A stretch of DNA of 44,077 bases from ZC4RG35 sp040878345 (GCA_040878345.1 JBBDML010000002.1:1-44077), one strand, 5' to 3'; shown: positions 16,241 to 24,466, counted from the stretch's first letter. Program-made: numbers and translations. Notes: generated from the sequence alone by a model not told the origin.

Positions 16241-17242
16241 TCAGCCCGCTGCGCGGAACGGCTTCAATGACGGCCCCCGGCGGACAACCGCGTTCCAGAC
16301 GGTCTCGTAGTGGTCACGATCAAAGGCGTCGACCTGAGGGAGGACGAACTCGTCCCAGGCCCGGCGGAGCGGGTCGATGTCATCGGCGTGTACCACGAGG
16401 CCGGTGGGGATCCGATCCAGCACCGAGCGCAGCGACAGGGGGGTTTCCACCCTCACTCCGCTGTCGGGTGCCTCGAAGGAGGCGTTGATCTCGACGGTGA
16501 GCCTGGATATCGACTCCACGTACTCGTCGGCCATCCTCGGATAGCGCCTTCGGAGCATGGTCCTCACCTGGTCCTCACCGGGAAACCGCTTCTCCCAGAT
16601 CACCCAGCGGTCGGCGAATGCCTTGTTGAGGGTTTGGGTCCCGGCGTAGTCGCGGATGTCGGTTGGGTTCATGGTCCCGAAGATCCGGACGTCGTCGCGA
16701 AGAGCGACCGTTTCCCCATATGGAAGGTCCAGGGCGGCATAACGGTCGAGTAGGCCGTGGAGGGCGAACAGGGTCTCGGCTCCGGCGGCGTTGAGCTCCG
16801 AGAGGTTCAGGAGTGAGGGCCCGCGCAGCGCCCGGGTGATGTCCCCGTCCTCCCAACGGCTCTCGGTCCCTCCTTTGCCATCCCCCTGGAGCCTGGTCGA
16901 CCCGATCAATGTGACGTCACGGACCTCACCGGTGAGCGGGATCCGGAAATAGGGGAGGCCCATGGCGGCGGCGAACTGCTCGATGTCGTGGTCCTTACCG
17001 GTTCCCATGTGGCCCCGCACCGCGACATGGAGCGGGACCAGACCCTCGGCGCCGGAGCGGCGGGCCGCCTCCAGCTGGGCGAATCGATAGAGCATCCCGA
17101 GATCGACGTAGTGGGGGTCGGGCTCGGGGACCTTGCGCTCCCTGAAGGCCGCGTCGGGAAGGGCCGTGTCGATCTCGAACCGCTCCAGTTCGACCGGCAG
17201 TCCCTCGCCCTTGGGGTCCTCGAATCTCACCTTGTCAGGCAA
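16241..17242 (-). CDS. MoxR/CobS-like AAA+ ATPase with altered Walker motifs
   Basis: A 333-residue AAA+ protein. The P-loop region reads GHMGTGKDHDIEQ: the lysine is kept but the usual Ser/Thr after it is Asp. The Walker B region reads SLLNLSELNAA: the glutamate is kept but the metal-coordinating Asp is Ser. The rest (DVTLIGSTRL, IFGTMNPTD, NKAFADRW) follows CobS/MoxR ATPases. MoxR-type ATPases work with a VWA protein to insert metals or remodel targets, and the gene upstream encodes one. It starts at TTG 17242, overlapping the VWA stop by eight bases, with AAGGAGG six bases before the TTG. Whether it hydrolyses ATP is doubtful from the motifs. Confidence 0.85.
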   Translation of the reverse strand: MPDKVRFEDPKGEGLPVELERFEIDTALPDAAFRERKVPEPDPHYVDLGMLYRFAQLEAARRSGAEGLVPLHVAVRGHMGTGKDHDIEQFAAAMGLPYFRIPLTGEVRDVTLIGSTRLQGDGKGGTESRWEDGDITRALRGPSLLNLSELNAAGAETLFALHGLLDRYAALDLPYGETVALRDDVRIFGTMNPTDIRDYAGTQTLNKAFADRWVIWEKRFPGEDQVRTMLRRRYPRMADEYVESISRLTVEINASFEAPDSGVRVETPLSLRSVLDRIPTGLVVHADDIDPLRRAWDEFVLPQVDAFDRDHYETVWNAVVRRGPSLKPFRAAG

Positions 17243-19322
17243 CTGCCTCCTCCTTGGTCATATAGCCCGATGCCCGCAGCCACCAGGTGTCCATCCCCGC
17301 CATCCCCAGACTTCGTCTCAGGGCGTGCCGGGTGCCATCGATCATGGCCCGGGCCAGGTGCTCGGGCCGCTCGACGACCTCGTGCCTCTTGTAGGCGACG
17401 TCGACGGTGTGATCTCCGATCCCGATCCCGATCACGGTCGCCCCACCCGACTCCACAGCCCCGACCGACTTGGAGAGGGCCTCGACCGATCCACGGGTCA
17501 TCCCGTCGGCGAGGACCATCAGGATCCGGACGTCGGCGCCGAGACGCCCCATCCTCTCGGCAGCATGGATCAGGTTCATCTCGTCGACGTTCGCCGCCTT
17601 CTCGAACAGGGAGACCGGCGGGGCGCCGGTCGGGTTGCGCCGGGCGAGGGTGGCGGCTTTCCTCGGCTCCGAGGCGGTGAAGAACAGACCGGCGAGGGCG
17701 CCTCTCGAGTCTCGCCATCGACGGTCGAACGGCTTGACCAGATAGTGGTTCACCGTGGTGATCAGACGCTCGGCTGAGGCACCCTGGGTCTGTCTCAGAC
17801 CTGAGGTGGCTGCAGCCCGCGCCCGGCGGTAGCTGTCCTCGCTGTCATGGGGGCGGGCGGCAAAGCCGCGGTTGAACAGCGCCACTTCGAAGTCGATCTG
17901 GAGCTCGTCACAGAGGAGCGCCATGGTCCAGGCGCCCAGCATGGCCGCTGACATCGCCCACGATGAGCCGGCGCCCAAGCCCCGGCCCGGGCTCAGCATC
18001 GACGCCGAAGCATCGACCAACAGCGACACCGCATAACGCCGCCTGGTGCGTGCCGCCCTGCGCTCGTAGAGCCGCTGGTAGAGACCGGCACCGATGAAGA
18101 GGGCCGCATGTGGCGAGACGTCGCCCTGGTCGAAGCCGGAGCGGAGGCCGCGGCGCTGGTTGGCAGCGAACAGGGGGAACAGCTCACCCGACACTCTCCT
18201 CTGGGCTACGTCCCATGACCGGGCCGCCCTGGCGATGGCTTCGAGACCTTCGGCGCCGAAAGTCGAGAACGCCGACGGTATCGGGGTCACGATCAACTTC
18301 CCGGCCTGGCCGGTGGGGAGGAAGACGTCGGGGGCCTGGCTCACCCTCAAGAGCTGCTCGGTCGACTCCTCGTCGGCGACATCCGATGGGCCCCTTCGGT
18401 CGGACACCCCGGCCTTGGCCTGGGCGGCCCTCCTCGTCTCCTGATACGACTCGGTGTCGTGGACGATCGGGGAGGTCATCCGCACCGTGTCGACCCCGGT
18501 GGCTGCGTCCTCTGCATCCCGATTCGCCGCAGCTCTCTTCTGCGGGTGGTTGGCACCATCGGGAGCCTCGGTGATCAGGCCATGGGCCCGGGCGATGGCC
18601 TCCAACTCCAGGGCGAGCCGGGCCACATACCAGGGGTCATCGGCTTCGGCCGCCATCCGGCAATGGTCGGAGGCCTCGTCGAGGGCGACCGCCGCGGCGG
18701 CCTCGAAGCGTCGCTCGAGTACATCCCTCTCCACATAGCTGCCGGTGAGGAGGAAGCACCCCAGGACGAACTGGCTGAGGGCCCCCGATTTGGCGATCGC
18801 CTGTCCGAGGGCGGAAAGATAGAGGTCCTGGAGGACCGAGCGAGCCCCAGGATAGGAGGCGAGGCCCTGAGCCTCCTGTCGGGCGTCTTCGAGACTGAAG
18901 AACAGGACTTCGGCCACCGGACGCTCGGTCCTTTCCAGAGCGGTCAGCAAATCGACCTCGATACCCTCGGGCGGCCCACCATCGATCGGCCAGTCGTCGG
19001 GGAGCTCTCTCACCTCGTCGAGGTTGGTCGAGACCAGATGCATCACCTCGTGGAGCGCTGAGGCGAGGGCGACCTCGTCGGGGGTGACCGGGGCATTGCG
19101 GTGGTATGCGGCCTGGAAGATTCGGGGGTCGCAGACGATCTCCTCATCGGAGGCGGCGGCCTCCGAGCCGAGACGCACCCTGAGTTGGGGGTTGTTGGAG
19201 AGACTCCGGGCCAGTCGGGTCACCGCTGGAGCCACCCGGAGGTATCGCCCCACCACGGCCTCGATGGCCCGGTCTTCGGGGCCGATCAGGTCGGCGAGAA
19301 GGGTCTGCTCGATTCCACGCAT
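17235..19322 (-). CDS. VWA-domain protein with N-terminal HExxH motif
   Basis: A 695-residue cytoplasmic protein without signal peptide or membrane segment. Residues 91-95 are HEVMH in a helical setting (ALASALHEVMHLVSTN), the zinc metallopeptidase signature. The C-terminal part holds a von Willebrand A domain with MIDAS motif DASAS (around 435) and a later MIDAS Asp in VLADGMTRG. Between them is a charged, probably disordered segment (about 270-330). It resembles VWA partners of MoxR/CobS ATPases (CobT-like) and pairs with the next gene by an eight-base overlap. Combined peptidase and VWA domains are known in predicted metallopeptidases; the substrate is unknown. Confidence 0.82.
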   Translation of the reverse strand: MRGIEQTLLADLIGPEDRAIEAVVGRYLRVAPAVTRLARSLSNNPQLRVRLGSEAAASDEEIVCDPRIFQAAYHRNAPVTPDEVALASALHEVMHLVSTNLDEVRELPDDWPIDGGPPEGIEVDLLTALERTERPVAEVLFFSLEDARQEAQGLASYPGARSVLQDLYLSALGQAIAKSGALSQFVLGCFLLTGSYVERDVLERRFEAAAAVALDEASDHCRMAAEADDPWYVARLALELEAIARAHGLITEAPDGANHPQKRAAANRDAEDAATGVDTVRMTSPIVHDTESYQETRRAAQAKAGVSDRRGPSDVADEESTEQLLRVSQAPDVFLPTGQAGKLIVTPIPSAFSTFGAEGLEAIARAARSWDVAQRRVSGELFPLFAANQRRGLRSGFDQGDVSPHAALFIGAGLYQRLYERRAARTRRRYAVSLLVDASASMLSPGRGLGAGSSWAMSAAMLGAWTMALLCDELQIDFEVALFNRGFAARPHDSEDSYRRARAAATSGLRQTQGASAERLITTVNHYLVKPFDRRWRDSRGALAGLFFTASEPRKAATLARRNPTGAPPVSLFEKAANVDEMNLIHAAERMGRLGADVRILMVLADGMTRGSVEALSKSVGAVESGGATVIGIGIGDHTVDVAYKRHEVVERPEHLARAMIDGTRHALRRSLGMAGMDTWWLRASGYMTKEEAVA
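17249..17255 (-). promoter_or_regulatory. Shine-Dalgarno sequence deciding a TTG start
   Basis: AAGGAGG lies inside the end of the VWA gene, six bases before TTG 17242. An in-frame GTG at 17230 is too far away, so the rarer TTG is chosen. Confidence 0.6.
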
Positions 19323-19390
19323 GACCGCTCATTGTCTCATGGGTGTCAAACCGGGATCGACGGGCGTTCCCGGTTGGCGATGGCGCCATT

Positions 19391-19396
19391 TACGCT
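19391..19396 (+). promoter_or_regulatory. -10 element (TACGCT) of the M16 peptidase gene
   Basis: TACGCT, seven-base spacer, GTG 19404. It selects this start over in-frame starts up to 300 bases upstream. Confidence 0.55.
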
Positions 19397-19403
19397 TCGC
19401 ATC

Positions 19404-20663
19404 GTGTACTACGACCTGACCACACTGCCCAACGGCCTTCGGGTCATCACCGAGTCGATGCCCTCACTGAGATCGGTGGCGCTGGGGTGCTGGGTCGATA
19501 CCGGGACCCGCGACGAGAACGGCAACGAGGCCGGTGTCTCGCACTTCCTGGAGCACCTTTTGTTCAAGGGCTCCGAGAAGCTCTCCGCCAGGGACGTGTC
19601 GGAGACCTTCGATGCCATCGGTGCCGAGTCGAACGCCTTCACCTCGAAGGAGACCACCTGCTACTGGGCTCGCCTCCTCGACCAGGACCTGGGCACCGGT
19701 CTCGACATCCTCTCCGAGATCATCCAGCGTCCCGCCTTCCGCCCGCATGAGATCGACGCCGAGCGCCAAGTGGTGATCGAGGAGATCAACATGTCCGAAG
19801 ACGACCCGGATGACGTCGCCTATGAGAATTTCACCAAGGCCGCATTCGCCGGGCACAACCTGGAGGCACCGGTCCTGGGGACGCGGGACTCGATCCGTGG
19901 CTTGTCTCGTGACGACATCAACGGGTACTGGAAGCGCCGATATGGGGCCGGCTCGATGGTGGTGGCAGCCGCAGGGTCGGTGGATCACGACCAGTTCGTG
20001 GGGATGATCACCGAGCGATTCGGCGACTGGTCGGGCGAACAGGTGCCCCACTATTTGGCGCCAGTGAGTCATCTTCCCGGAGTCGAAGTGACCCGCAGGG
20101 ACACCGAGCAGGCGCATCTGGTGCTGGGTGGCCCGGGCCTCGATCGCGCCGACGAGCGACGGTGGGCCTTTGAGGTGCTCAACCACGTCGTGGGCGGGGG
20201 AATGTCGTCACGCCTGTTCCATGAGGTACGCGAGGAGCGCGGTCTGGCCTACGCCATCTATGGGTTCCGACTCTCCTACGCCGACAACGGCGCCTGGGGC
20301 GTCTATGTCGGGACGACACCGAGCCAAACCGACACCTGCATGAACATCATTCGCGCCGAGTTGGCCAAGGTGGTGGCCGAGGGCATCACCGAGGCAGAGC
20401 TGGAGCGTGCCAAGGGGTCGATGCGTGGAGGTCTGGCCCTGTCCATGGAGGACGCCAACAGCCGGATGATCCGTCTTGGTCGTGACGAGTTGTCGGGTAT
20501 GCCCCATCTCTCCGTCGACGAGCGTCTGGAGAAGTTCGAAGGCGTCGACCTGGCCCAGGTGCAGAGTGTTGCCGTCGACCTCTACGGGGCCGAGACCAGG
20601 ATGATCGGTGCGGTGGGGCCTTTCGAGCCCGCCGAGTTGGAAGGCTATCTCGAAGCCGTCTGA
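19404..20663 (+). CDS. M16-family zinc peptidase (PepR/processing peptidase-like)
   Basis: A 419-residue protein, the usual length for single-chain bacterial M16B peptidases. The inverted zinc motif HxxEH is His47-x-x-Glu50-His51 (HFLEHLLF), with the third ligand Glu about 76 residues on in VVIEEINMSEDDP. The C-terminal half keeps SRLFHEVREERGLAYAIYG, the R/Y substrate-binding pair of the family. It resembles actinobacterial PepR, often found after pnp, but pnp is not next to it here. Start GTG 19404 is chosen from the TACGCT box and because the mature fold begins YYDLTTLPNGLRV. It is convergent with the HNH gene across a scaffold gap. Confidence 0.92.
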   Translation: MYYDLTTLPNGLRVITESMPSLRSVALGCWVDTGTRDENGNEAGVSHFLEHLLFKGSEKLSARDVSETFDAIGAESNAFTSKETTCYWARLLDQDLGTGLDILSEIIQRPAFRPHEIDAERQVVIEEINMSEDDPDDVAYENFTKAAFAGHNLEAPVLGTRDSIRGLSRDDINGYWKRRYGAGSMVVAAAGSVDHDQFVGMITERFGDWSGEQVPHYLAPVSHLPGVEVTRRDTEQAHLVLGGPGLDRADERRWAFEVLNHVVGGGMSSRLFHEVREERGLAYAIYGFRLSYADNGAWGVYVGTTPSQTDTCMNIIRAELAKVVAEGITEAELERAKGSMRGGLALSMEDANSRMIRLGRDELSGMPHLSVDERLEKFEGVDLAQVQSVAVDLYGAETRMIGAVGPFEPAELEGYLEAV

Positions 20664-20685
20664 GCTCAGAACCAGGGCGGAGGCC

Positions 20686-20707
20686 GGGGTGTGGGGAAGG
20701 CCACCCC
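20686..20707 (+). terminator. Possible hairpin terminator after the M16 gene
   Basis: GGGGTG at 20686-20691 pairs with CACCCC at 20702-20707 around a ten-base loop, 22 bases after the stop. No T-run follows. Confidence 0.25.
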
Positions 20708-20753
20708 TATCTGGGTCGTTTGAGTCTGACCCTGGATGTTCCTCGTCTGACTA
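20699..20753. repeat. 55-base contig-end duplicate, left copy
   Basis: Bases 20699-20753 are identical to 20854-20908, the two sides of the 100-N run. The left copy also encodes the last codons and stop of the HNH protein. Best explained as overlapping contig ends (see findings). Confidence 0.85.
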
Positions 20754-20853
20754 NNNNNNNNNNNNNNNNNNNNNNNNNNNNNNNNNNNNNNNNNNNNNNN
20801 NNNNNNNNNNNNNNNNNNNNNNNNNNNNNNNNNNNNNNNNNNNNNNNNNNNNN
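20754..20853. other. Scaffold gap, 100 N
   Basis: Exactly 100 N. The round number and identical 55-base flanks indicate a placeholder gap, not measured missing sequence. Confidence 0.95.
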
Positions 20854-20908
20854 GGCCACCCCTATCTGGGTCGTTTGAGTCTGACCCTGGATGTTCCTCG
20901 TCTGACTA
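20854..20908. repeat. 55-base contig-end duplicate, right copy
   Basis: Same 55 bases as 20699-20753. It contains the TAG stop (20862-20864, minus strand) and final codons of the HNH protein. Confidence 0.85.
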
Positions 20909-21926
20909 TGTGGAGTCCTTCGCGGTGGACCGCGATCTGATGGTGGTACCAGCACAGGGTGATGAGGTTGTGGGGGTCGGTTCGACCACCGTGTGACCAG
21001 GGAATGACATGGTGGATTTCGAGGCGGTAGCGGCTGGTGCAGCCTTCGACGGTGCATCCGGTGTCTCTGTGGAGGATGTGGTGGCGGAGTCTGCGGGGGA
21101 TGGCTCGGGTTCGTCTTCCCAGGCTGAGTGGCTTTCCGTGCTCGGTGATGCCGATGACTTCGATGATGGCGTCACAGGTGATGGCTTTTAGGGTGTCGGG
21201 GCCGATCCGGGGCCCGGCGAGCACTGCCACCCCGGTTTGGCCACCATCTGGGGTGGCGGTGTGGGCGTCGATGGTCACCGCCAGGTCGACGGGTGGTGAG
21301 GTCTCCGGATCGCCGGTGGTGTAGAGACTGTCCTGGCAGATGGCGACCAGGGCCAATGCCCGCCGTTCGGCCACGCCGAGGGCCGTCTCGCCGGCGATGA
21401 TCTCGTCGGCTCTCTGGTCGACGGCCTTTTCGACGATCCTGGAGTCGAGACCGGGGAGCTCTCCCCAGAACGAGACGGTGATGTCGTCGATGCTGGCTCC
21501 GAAGTTGAGATACCCGTTGATGTGTTTGTGTTCACGTTGCCGGGTCAACTTCCGGTGTTGGGCGACTTTTCTTCGCAGCTGGGCGATGTCGTATCCCTCA
21601 TGGGTCTGACGCAGAGGTTGTGGGAGTCGGGCGAGCTGTTCGGCCCGGTCAAAACTGACATCACCCGATGCCAGCTGCTCTGCGACTTCGGGCGCCTCGT
21701 TGAGTCGGGTGGCGGTCCAGCAGATGGCCCGCGCCGTCTGGTGTGAGACATCGGCTCGGGCGGCTACCCAGTCGACGATCGACCGGTACCCGTCGGCATG
21801 ATGGGACCGTCGGGACCGTTTCTCGCTGATGGCGGCCATCTCCACCGCCCGCCAGACGGCGATCTCGGATTCGCTCCGGATGATCATCCGGTCCAACTGG
21901 TCTTCAGAGAGTTTCTCCCACTCCAT
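20862..21926 (-). CDS. DUF222/HNH endonuclease protein (13E12 repeat family)
   Basis: A 354-residue protein with the actinobacterial DUF222-HNH layout. The N-terminal two thirds are helical DUF222 (DRMIIRSESEIAVWRAVEM, ADVSHQTARAICWTATRLNE). The C-terminal HNH nuclease has paired Cys (CTVEGC), EIHHVIPWSHGG, HNLITLC and WYHH. In mycobacteria the family is multicopy and repeat-associated; its cellular role is not settled. ATG 21926 is chosen because TACGTT lies seven bases upstream; an in-frame start at 22097 would overlap the divergent hydrolase. Multicopy status elsewhere in the genome would explain why the assembly broke at its 3' end. Confidence 0.88.
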   Translation of the reverse strand: MEWEKLSEDQLDRMIIRSESEIAVWRAVEMAAISEKRSRRSHHADGYRSIVDWVAARADVSHQTARAICWTATRLNEAPEVAEQLASGDVSFDRAEQLARLPQPLRQTHEGYDIAQLRRKVAQHRKLTRQREHKHINGYLNFGASIDDITVSFWGELPGLDSRIVEKAVDQRADEIIAGETALGVAERRALALVAICQDSLYTTGDPETSPPVDLAVTIDAHTATPDGGQTGVAVLAGPRIGPDTLKAITCDAIIEVIGITEHGKPLSLGRRTRAIPRRLRHHILHRDTGCTVEGCTSRYRLEIHHVIPWSHGGRTDPHNLITLCWYHHQIAVHREGLHIVRRGTSRVRLKRPR

Positions 21927-21933
21927 AGCCAAC

Positions 21934-21939
21934 AACGTA
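21934..21939 (-). promoter_or_regulatory. -10 element (TACGTT) of the HNH gene
   Basis: TACGTT, seven-base spacer, ATG 21926. Confidence 0.5.
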
Positions 21940-21984
21940 GAACCCCCCTGTGACACGAAATCCCTGGCCCTCGCTTGGCGTTGG

Positions 21985-21990
21985 TAGCTT
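21985..21990 (+). promoter_or_regulatory. -10 element (TAGCTT) of the epoxide hydrolase gene
   Basis: TAGCTT, seven-base spacer, GTG 21998. Divergent from the HNH promoter 46 bases away. Confidence 0.55.
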
Positions 21991-21997
21991 CCGGTCT

Positions 21998-23140
21998 GTG
22001 GACCCATTCCGGATCGCAGTCCCCGACGAGGTGCTCGACGACCTGCGTGAGCGATTGCATCGCACTCGGCTCCCCGCCCGCACATCCGCAGAGCCATGGT
22101 CTCTTGGCACCGATGTCGACTACCTCCGGGAGCTCGTCGGATATTGGGCGGACGGGTTCGACTGGCGGGCTACCGAGGAGTGGCTCAATGGCTTTCCCCA
22201 ATACAAGGCCCGCATCGAAGGGCAACTGGTGCACTTCGCCTATCTCCGTTCCAACTCCCACCCGTCGGCTCCCGCTCCGATTCCGATCATCCTGACCCAT
22301 GGGTGGCCATACACGTTCGCGGAGATGCTGGACGTGGTGCCCTACCTGGTAGACCCGGAGTCCCATGGCGGAGGGCGGGAGGACGTTTTCGATGTGGTGG
22401 TTCCATCCCTACCCGGATATGGGTTTTCCGAGCCGTTCGGCGAGAGGCCATTTCTGAGTCGGACGGTGGCCAGCATGTGGCACGACCTGATGACCGACTT
22501 GCTCGGGTATCGGCGCTACGCCACCTACGGCGAGGACGTGGGGACATCGGTGAGCGACTGGATCGCCGCCCTCTTCCCCGAGCATGTGATCGGCCTCTAC
22601 TCCACCCACGCCGCCTTCCCGCCCGAGGATCGTCGTGAGGATCTGACTCCGGATGAGATCGCCTTTCGAGAGTGGCTCGCCGAGAAGTGGGAGCGGGAGA
22701 GCGCCTACAGCGCGATCCAGGCGACGAAGCCCGACACCCTTGCGGCGGGGCTCAACGACTCGCCCGCCGGTTTGCTGGCCTGGCTGGTCGAGAAGTTCAG
22801 GACCTGGAGCGGTGGGGAATCCGGGTTCGGCCGGGCCTGGACCAACGACCAGGTCCTCACCACCGCAACCTTGTACTGGGTGACCGGCACCATCGGGTCT
22901 TCATTTCGGCCCTACGTCGACAGCCGCCTCGAGGAGGGAGTCCCGCTCATCGAGGTGCCGGTCGGAGTGTCGATCCAGTGGGGCGAGCGAGGCTTCCCCC
23001 GCTCATACGCCGAACGCACCTATAAGGACATCCGGTTCTGGAACGACCTGCCCCGCGGTGGCCACTTCACCGCGAAACAGACTCCAGACCTTGTCGCCGC
23101 CGACATGCGTGAGTTCTTCCGAGAGTTGAGAGGCGTTTAG
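21998..23140 (+). CDS. Epoxide hydrolase, alpha/beta-hydrolase fold
   Basis: A 380-residue protein of the EHN-type epoxide hydrolases. The N-terminal EHN domain (FRIAVPDEVLDDLRERLHRT) is followed by the oxyanion-hole motif LTHGWPYTF, the nucleophile Asp in YGEDVGTSVSDW, and the catalytic His in RGGHFTAKQTP near the C-terminus. The reaction is hydrolysis of an epoxide to a diol through an ester on the Asp; natural substrate unknown. No signal peptide, so cytoplasmic. The start is GTG 21998, set by TAGCTT and by the first EHN residues; a longer in-frame reading from 21950 would run into the divergent promoter region. Confidence 0.92.
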   Translation: MDPFRIAVPDEVLDDLRERLHRTRLPARTSAEPWSLGTDVDYLRELVGYWADGFDWRATEEWLNGFPQYKARIEGQLVHFAYLRSNSHPSAPAPIPIILTHGWPYTFAEMLDVVPYLVDPESHGGGREDVFDVVVPSLPGYGFSEPFGERPFLSRTVASMWHDLMTDLLGYRRYATYGEDVGTSVSDWIAALFPEHVIGLYSTHAAFPPEDRREDLTPDEIAFREWLAEKWERESAYSAIQATKPDTLAAGLNDSPAGLLAWLVEKFRTWSGGESGFGRAWTNDQVLTTATLYWVTGTIGSSFRPYVDSRLEEGVPLIEVPVGVSIQWGERGFPRSYAERTYKDIRFWNDLPRGGHFTAKQTPDLVAADMREFFRELRGV

Positions 23141-23163
23141 GTTGGCGGAAGGCGGCGGCGCGG

Positions 23164-23514
23164 CTAGCCGCCGAGGTCGAACTCGAGCGACATCGGTCGC
23201 TCGGCGAAGGTGATCACCCCTGCATCGGCTTCCACCTTCTCGATGACCAGGGCACCGCCCAGGTCCACCGACCCGTCACTGCTGGGCCAGCCCAGCATCA
23301 GGTAGGTGTCGACGATTCCGCCAGGAGAGGTCCACAGGATCGAGCTCTGGCCCTGCATCAACTGGACGAGCCGAGTCGCATCACCCACCGGGGAAAGGAG
23401 GCCCCCGGGCTCCGGTGACCGGAACACCGCGGTCGACGAGAGCCCCAACGCCACGATCAGCGCGGCGACGATGAGTCGTCGGGCGGAGAGACCGGAAGTG
23501 ATCGCGTTAGGCAT
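23164..23514 (-). CDS. Small protein with N-terminal membrane anchor or signal peptide
   Basis: A 116-residue protein I do not recognise. Residues 12-32 (ARRLIVAALIVALGLSSTAV) are one hydrophobic stretch after positive residues, consistent with a signal-anchor or cleaved signal peptide, so the remainder would lie outside the membrane. The exported part ends with beta-type stretches (DLGGALVIEKVEADAGVITF) and has no cysteine or catalytic signature. It lies tail to tail with the epoxide hydrolase; a TAGCGT box sits eight bases before the ATG. Confidence 0.6.
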   Translation of the reverse strand: MPNAITSGLSARRLIVAALIVALGLSSTAVFRSPEPGGLLSPVGDATRLVQLMQGQSSILWTSPGGIVDTYLMLGWPSSDGSVDLGGALVIEKVEADAGVITFAERPMSLEFDLGG

Positions 23515-23522
23515 TCATGGTC

Positions 23523-23528
23523 ACGCTA
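23523..23528 (-). promoter_or_regulatory. -10 element (TAGCGT) of the gene at 23164-23514
   Basis: TAGCGT, eight-base spacer, ATG 23514. One base longer than the usual leaderless spacing. Confidence 0.4.
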
Positions 23529-23546
23529 AGTGGCGGCGGACCACGG

Positions 23547-23930
23547 CTACACGGCTATTTCCACCAACTGCGAAAGGACTAGTCCGTAGATCAGGGCCAA
23601 AACCACCAGCATCACCACAGGTCCGAGCACGCCCCGGTCCCGTCTCGCCACCCACCTGGCGATGAGGAACCCAGCGGTCACCCAGAGCGTGATATCGAGG
23701 GGCCAGGCCAGCACGAGACCGTCGAAGAAAATCCCGAAGGCAGCCGAGATCGGGGCCCCGGCGTAGAGGAGGGTGAGGCCCAGGGTCTCACACGCCCCGC
23801 CACATCCGCTCCGGCGGGAGAGAGTCAGCCCCACGATCATGAAGGCCAGGCCCAGGCCCAGGAGGAGGACGGTGGCGATGACGGTGTCCCTGCATCCGGG
23901 AAGCTCGTCGTCGGGGGGCACCGGCCGCAT
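23547..23930 (-). CDS. Small integral membrane protein
   Basis: A 127-residue protein of unknown function with about four hydrophobic segments (roughly residues 17-38, 48-68, 74-92 and 101-122). Three cysteines lie near the first loop (PGCRDT and SGCGGACET), a spacing that might allow a disulfide. The N-terminal 15 residues are polar. No family recognised. Divergent from the membrane protein gene at 23992; no TAnnnT box at leaderless spacing was seen, so its promoter is undefined. Confidence 0.6.
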   Translation of the reverse strand: MRPVPPDDELPGCRDTVIATVLLLGLGLAFMIVGLTLSRRSGCGGACETLGLTLLYAGAPISAAFGIFFDGLVLAWPLDITLWVTAGFLIARWVARRDRGVLGPVVMLVVLALIYGLVLSQLVEIAV

Positions 23931-23964
23931 CGTACGGTGCCGGGCGAGTGGTGCGAACCGGGGT

Positions 23965-23970
23965 TATTGT
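23965..23970 (+). promoter_or_regulatory. -10 element (TATTGT) with short leader
   Basis: TATTGT lies 21 bases before GTG 23992, leaving room for a leader of about 15 bases that carries AAGGAGG. Confidence 0.45.
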
Positions 23971-23978
23971 CCGGCGGC

Positions 23979-23985
23979 AAGGAGG
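23979..23985 (+). promoter_or_regulatory. Shine-Dalgarno sequence deciding a GTG start
   Basis: AAGGAGG, six bases before GTG 23992; rules out the longer in-frame reading from 23773. Confidence 0.65.
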
Positions 23986-23991
23986 CCGACG

Positions 23992-24447
23992 GTGGATTTG
24001 AGAGACTTCATGCTCCTGCTCCATATCGCAGGCGCCGGTACCTGGCTGGGAGCCAACGTGGTCCAGATGATGGCCCCGCCTCTGGCGGCGGCACAGGGGC
24101 CCGAGGTTGCGGCGGGTTGGATGCGGATGGGCGCAGGATTCGCCAAGCGGCTCTACATGCCGGTCGGGATCCTGGTCCTGATCACCGGAGTCGTCCTGGT
24201 CCTCATCAGCGATGGCGCCTATACCTTCGGGAGCCTCTTCGTCACCATCGGCCTCGCCGTGGTGATCATCGGTGGCCTATTGGGCGGCCTGGTCTTTGGT
24301 CCCGGGGCCGAGAAGGCGGGCGAGGCAATCGAATCGGGGGACCAGTCGAGGATCGCCGCCGTCACCGGGCGCCTCGCCCGCTATGGCGTCCTGGACACGC
24401 TCCTCCTCCTCTTCGCCATCATGGTGATGATCCTCCGTTGGGATTGA
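23992..24447 (+). CDS. Integral membrane protein, DUF2269/CopD-like
   Basis: A 151-residue membrane protein with four hydrophobic segments. It opens LRDFMLLLHIAGAGTWLGAN, matching the histidine-containing first helix of DUF2269 and CopD-like proteins (H-x-x-G-x-x-x-W-x-G), which are often linked to haem or copper. The later helices (GILVLITGVVLVLIS, VTIGLAVVIIGGLLGGLVFG, LDTLLLLFAIMVMIL) are typical. No function assigned. The gene is followed 19 bases later by the lipoprotein gene, which has its own promoter box. Confidence 0.75.
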   Translation: MDLRDFMLLLHIAGAGTWLGANVVQMMAPPLAAAQGPEVAAGWMRMGAGFAKRLYMPVGILVLITGVVLVLISDGAYTFGSLFVTIGLAVVIIGGLLGGLVFGPGAEKAGEAIESGDQSRIAAVTGRLARYGVLDTLLLLFAIMVMILRWD

Positions 24448-24454
24448 CCACCCT

Positions 24455-24460
24455 TACCCT
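24455..24460 (+). promoter_or_regulatory. -10 element (TACCCT) of the lipoprotein gene
   Basis: TACCCT, six-base spacer, GTG 24467. Confidence 0.55.
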
Positions 24461-24466
24461 GGGCGG

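Noticed and set aside
20608..20940. Open frame crossing the N run
   Set aside because: It exists only because N gives no stop codons.
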